From assembly GCA_002869265.1 (NCBI GenBank), contig PKTH01000036.1, positions 1-50,223 on the forward strand: a stretch of 50,223 nucleotides of DNA, in the 5' to 3' direction. Below, in pieces: positions 49,252 through 50,223 of this stretch. The stretch is from Candidatus Parcubacteria bacterium. GTDB taxonomy: Bacteria; Patescibacteriota; Patescibacteriia; Patescibacteriales; BM507. A model generated the notes under the pieces. It saw only the letters and a list, made by a program, of their open reading frames with translations. It was not told the DNA's origin and did no database searches. The position numbers and the translations under genes were made by a program. Within the stretch, counting starts at the first letter, position 1, and each line of letters starts with the position of its first letter.

Positions 49252-49592
49252 TGAATATAATAAAAAATATGGAAAAACATTTCACAGATGATAATTTTGA
49301 AGCAGAAGTAATTACCGCTTCAAAAGAAAAACCAGTACTAGTTGATTTTTATGCAGACTGGTGTGCTCCTTGTAAAATGCAAGGACCAATTATCGAAGAA
49401 GTTGCAAAAGAATTAGCTGACGAGGCTATTGTTGGCAAGCTCAACACAGAAGAAGCCATGCAGACTGCTGCAAAGTATGGAATAATGAGCATTCCGACAT
49501 TATTAGTATTTAAAGGTGGAGCAATTGTTGAGCAAATGGTTGGAGTTCAACCAAAGGAAGGTTTGATTGAAACTCTTAAAAAGCATAAATAA
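49251..49592 (+). CDS. trxA: Thioredoxin
   Basis: 113 aa. WCAPC active site (Cys38, Cys41), the VLVDFYADWCAPCKMQGP core, cis-Pro in MSIPTLLVFKGG, and GVQPKEGLIETL at the end. An internal ATG (49269) would also serve as a start. Membership in the repressor operon suggests thiol or persulfide reduction under its control. Ends at the 49597 terminator. Confidence 0.95.
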   Translation: MNIIKNMEKHFTDDNFEAEVITASKEKPVLVDFYADWCAPCKMQGPIIEEVAKELADEAIVGKLNTEEAMQTAAKYGIMSIPTLLVFKGGAIVEQMVGVQPKEGLIETLKKHK

Positions 49593-49596
49593 TTTT

Positions 49597-49626
49597 AAAA
49601 CCCTTTCTTTTTAGAAAGGGTTTTTT
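49597..49626 (+). terminator. Intrinsic terminator after thioredoxin
   Basis: Stem AAAACCCTTTCT/AGAAAGGGTTTT, loop TTTT, T-run. It separates thioredoxin from the 49635 gene, so that gene may rely on readthrough or its own promoter. Confidence 0.92.
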
Positions 49627-49634
49627 GTATCTAA

Positions 49635-50090
49635 ATGAAAAAAATATATTTACTCAAAATAATGTCTAGTGTTTATTGTAAGATGGTTTTTGTTCTGGCA
49701 CTTTTGATTTCATTTTTTCTTTTACCAGAGGGTGTTTTCTCTGGCACTCATAAATACATAGCGGTTCTGTTTATGCTAACATTTTCTTTTTCAGCCGCCT
49801 GTATTGTTAGGAATATTAAGAACAAGATTGTATTATCCAGAACCTATAAAACCTCTGTTATTAGCGCAATATTATCTGTTTTGGGTTTCTCTGCTTTCCA
49901 GGTTTGTGGCATTAACGCAGCAGTGTGCACCGCCTCGGTAAGTGCGGGGTTTGTGGCAACAATATTTCCTGGATTTCTCTTTAATTTTTTGAAAGACTAT
50001 GGTCATCTTGTGATTTGGTTTTCAGTGATTTTGCAAATCATTGCTTTGTACATGATGAAATGTTTTGAGAGGAGAAGTAGAATTTCTTGA
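49635..50090 (+). CDS. Membrane protein of unknown function
   Basis: 151 aa with four hydrophobic helices. VCGINAAVCTASVSAGFVATIFPGF in helix 3 carries two cysteines, and a further Cys lies in SAACIVRN; cysteines in the membrane fit the thiol-related neighbours. No Pfam family recognised. Starts 9 nt past the terminator, with no own promoter visible. Confidence 0.65.
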   Translation: MKKIYLLKIMSSVYCKMVFVLALLISFFLLPEGVFSGTHKYIAVLFMLTFSFSAACIVRNIKNKIVLSRTYKTSVISAILSVLGFSAFQVCGINAAVCTASVSAGFVATIFPGFLFNFLKDYGHLVIWFSVILQIIALYMMKCFERRSRIS

Positions 50091-50108
50091 CTTAAAAGTC
50101 GATGTCTA

Positions 50109-50138
50109 TTGGCTTTTTGAAAAAAAATATTGTATAAT
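50109..50138 (+). promoter_or_regulatory. Promoter of the last gene
   Basis: TTGGCT, 18-base spacer, TATAAT (50133-50138), about 51 nt before the ATG at 50190. Confidence 0.5.
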
Positions 50139-50189
50139 GACCATATTGTGGATAAGTGAATCCCCATGTATAATAAATAATTTAAAATT

Positions 50190-50223
50190 ATGGCAAAAAT
50201 GACTAAGTCACAATTGATGACAG
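50190..50223 (+). CDS. Partial CDS, possible HU-family DNA-binding protein
   Basis: Only 11 codons lie in the window (MAKMTKSQLMT). The MAKMTKSQL start resembles HU proteins of Patescibacteria, but the sequence is too short to prove this. Confidence 0.4.
   Translation, partial: MAKMTKSQLMT

Overview
The window looks like part of a small AT-rich bacterial genome of the Candidate Phyla Radiation (Patescibacteria, Parcubacteria-like; lineage inferred, not proven). The evidence is compact ATGA-overlapping operons, many promoters with an extended -10 and little or no 5' leader, envelope proteins with the GeaWYlnP-type repeat and DUF5667 domains common in that group, and standard-code aminoacyl-tRNA synthetases. 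I see no rRNA, tRNA, CRISPR array, integrase or transposase.

Left part (1-25.2 kb), AT-rich: a six-kilobase operon-like block (DUF523/DUF1722, DUF2177, TspO, DUF1295 with an in-frame TGA, COG2907 FAD oxidoreductase, DUF1365, cyclopropane-fatty-acid-synthase-like methyltransferase) lies between two direct copies of a structured repeat. It resembles the lipid-modification genes of proteobacterial singlet-oxygen regulons. Next come a three-gene ABC exporter, a secreted protein, DedA, an alpha/beta-hydrolase-glycosyltransferase fusion, serS, an L,D-transpeptidase, a large secreted surface protein, a secreted hydrolase-M23 fusion, a second TspO with a conserved unknown gene, a nucleotidyltransferase, a TrpR-like regulator with its own operator, LOG and HAD proteins, hisS, GtrA and a zinc-ribbon protein.

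Middle part (25.3-44.8 kb): clearly more GC-rich metabolic genes with strong Shine-Dalgarno sites (purN, a fused LeuC-LeuD-like dehydratase, a LeuB-like dehydrogenase, a PAICS-like PurC-PurE fusion, thrC, an M24 aminopeptidase) alternate with AT-rich genes (tandem rhodanese, CYTH, GNAT, a five-copy bacterial PH-domain membrane protein, an acyltransferase, a zincin, a MopE-repeat protein, an ECF sigma factor with a DUF5667 partner). Three of the GC-rich units carry, between a predicted promoter and the gene, a terminator-like hairpin with AAGGAG in the loop. The GNAT gene has a full attenuator layout with a 30-codon leader ORF. Two adjacent unknown genes are diverged paralogues with matching terminators.

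Right part (44.9-50.2 kb): a 5'-nucleotidase, GreA, a thermonuclease, a short MgtE, and a CsoR/CstR-family repressor followed by ferredoxin, thioredoxin and membrane-protein genes. The repressor has Cys-Asn-Cys instead of Cys-His-Cys, which points to persulfide rather than copper sensing, and a GC palindrome sits inside its promoter. The window ends in the first codons of a possible HU gene.

All calls are from reading the sequence; no database search was run.
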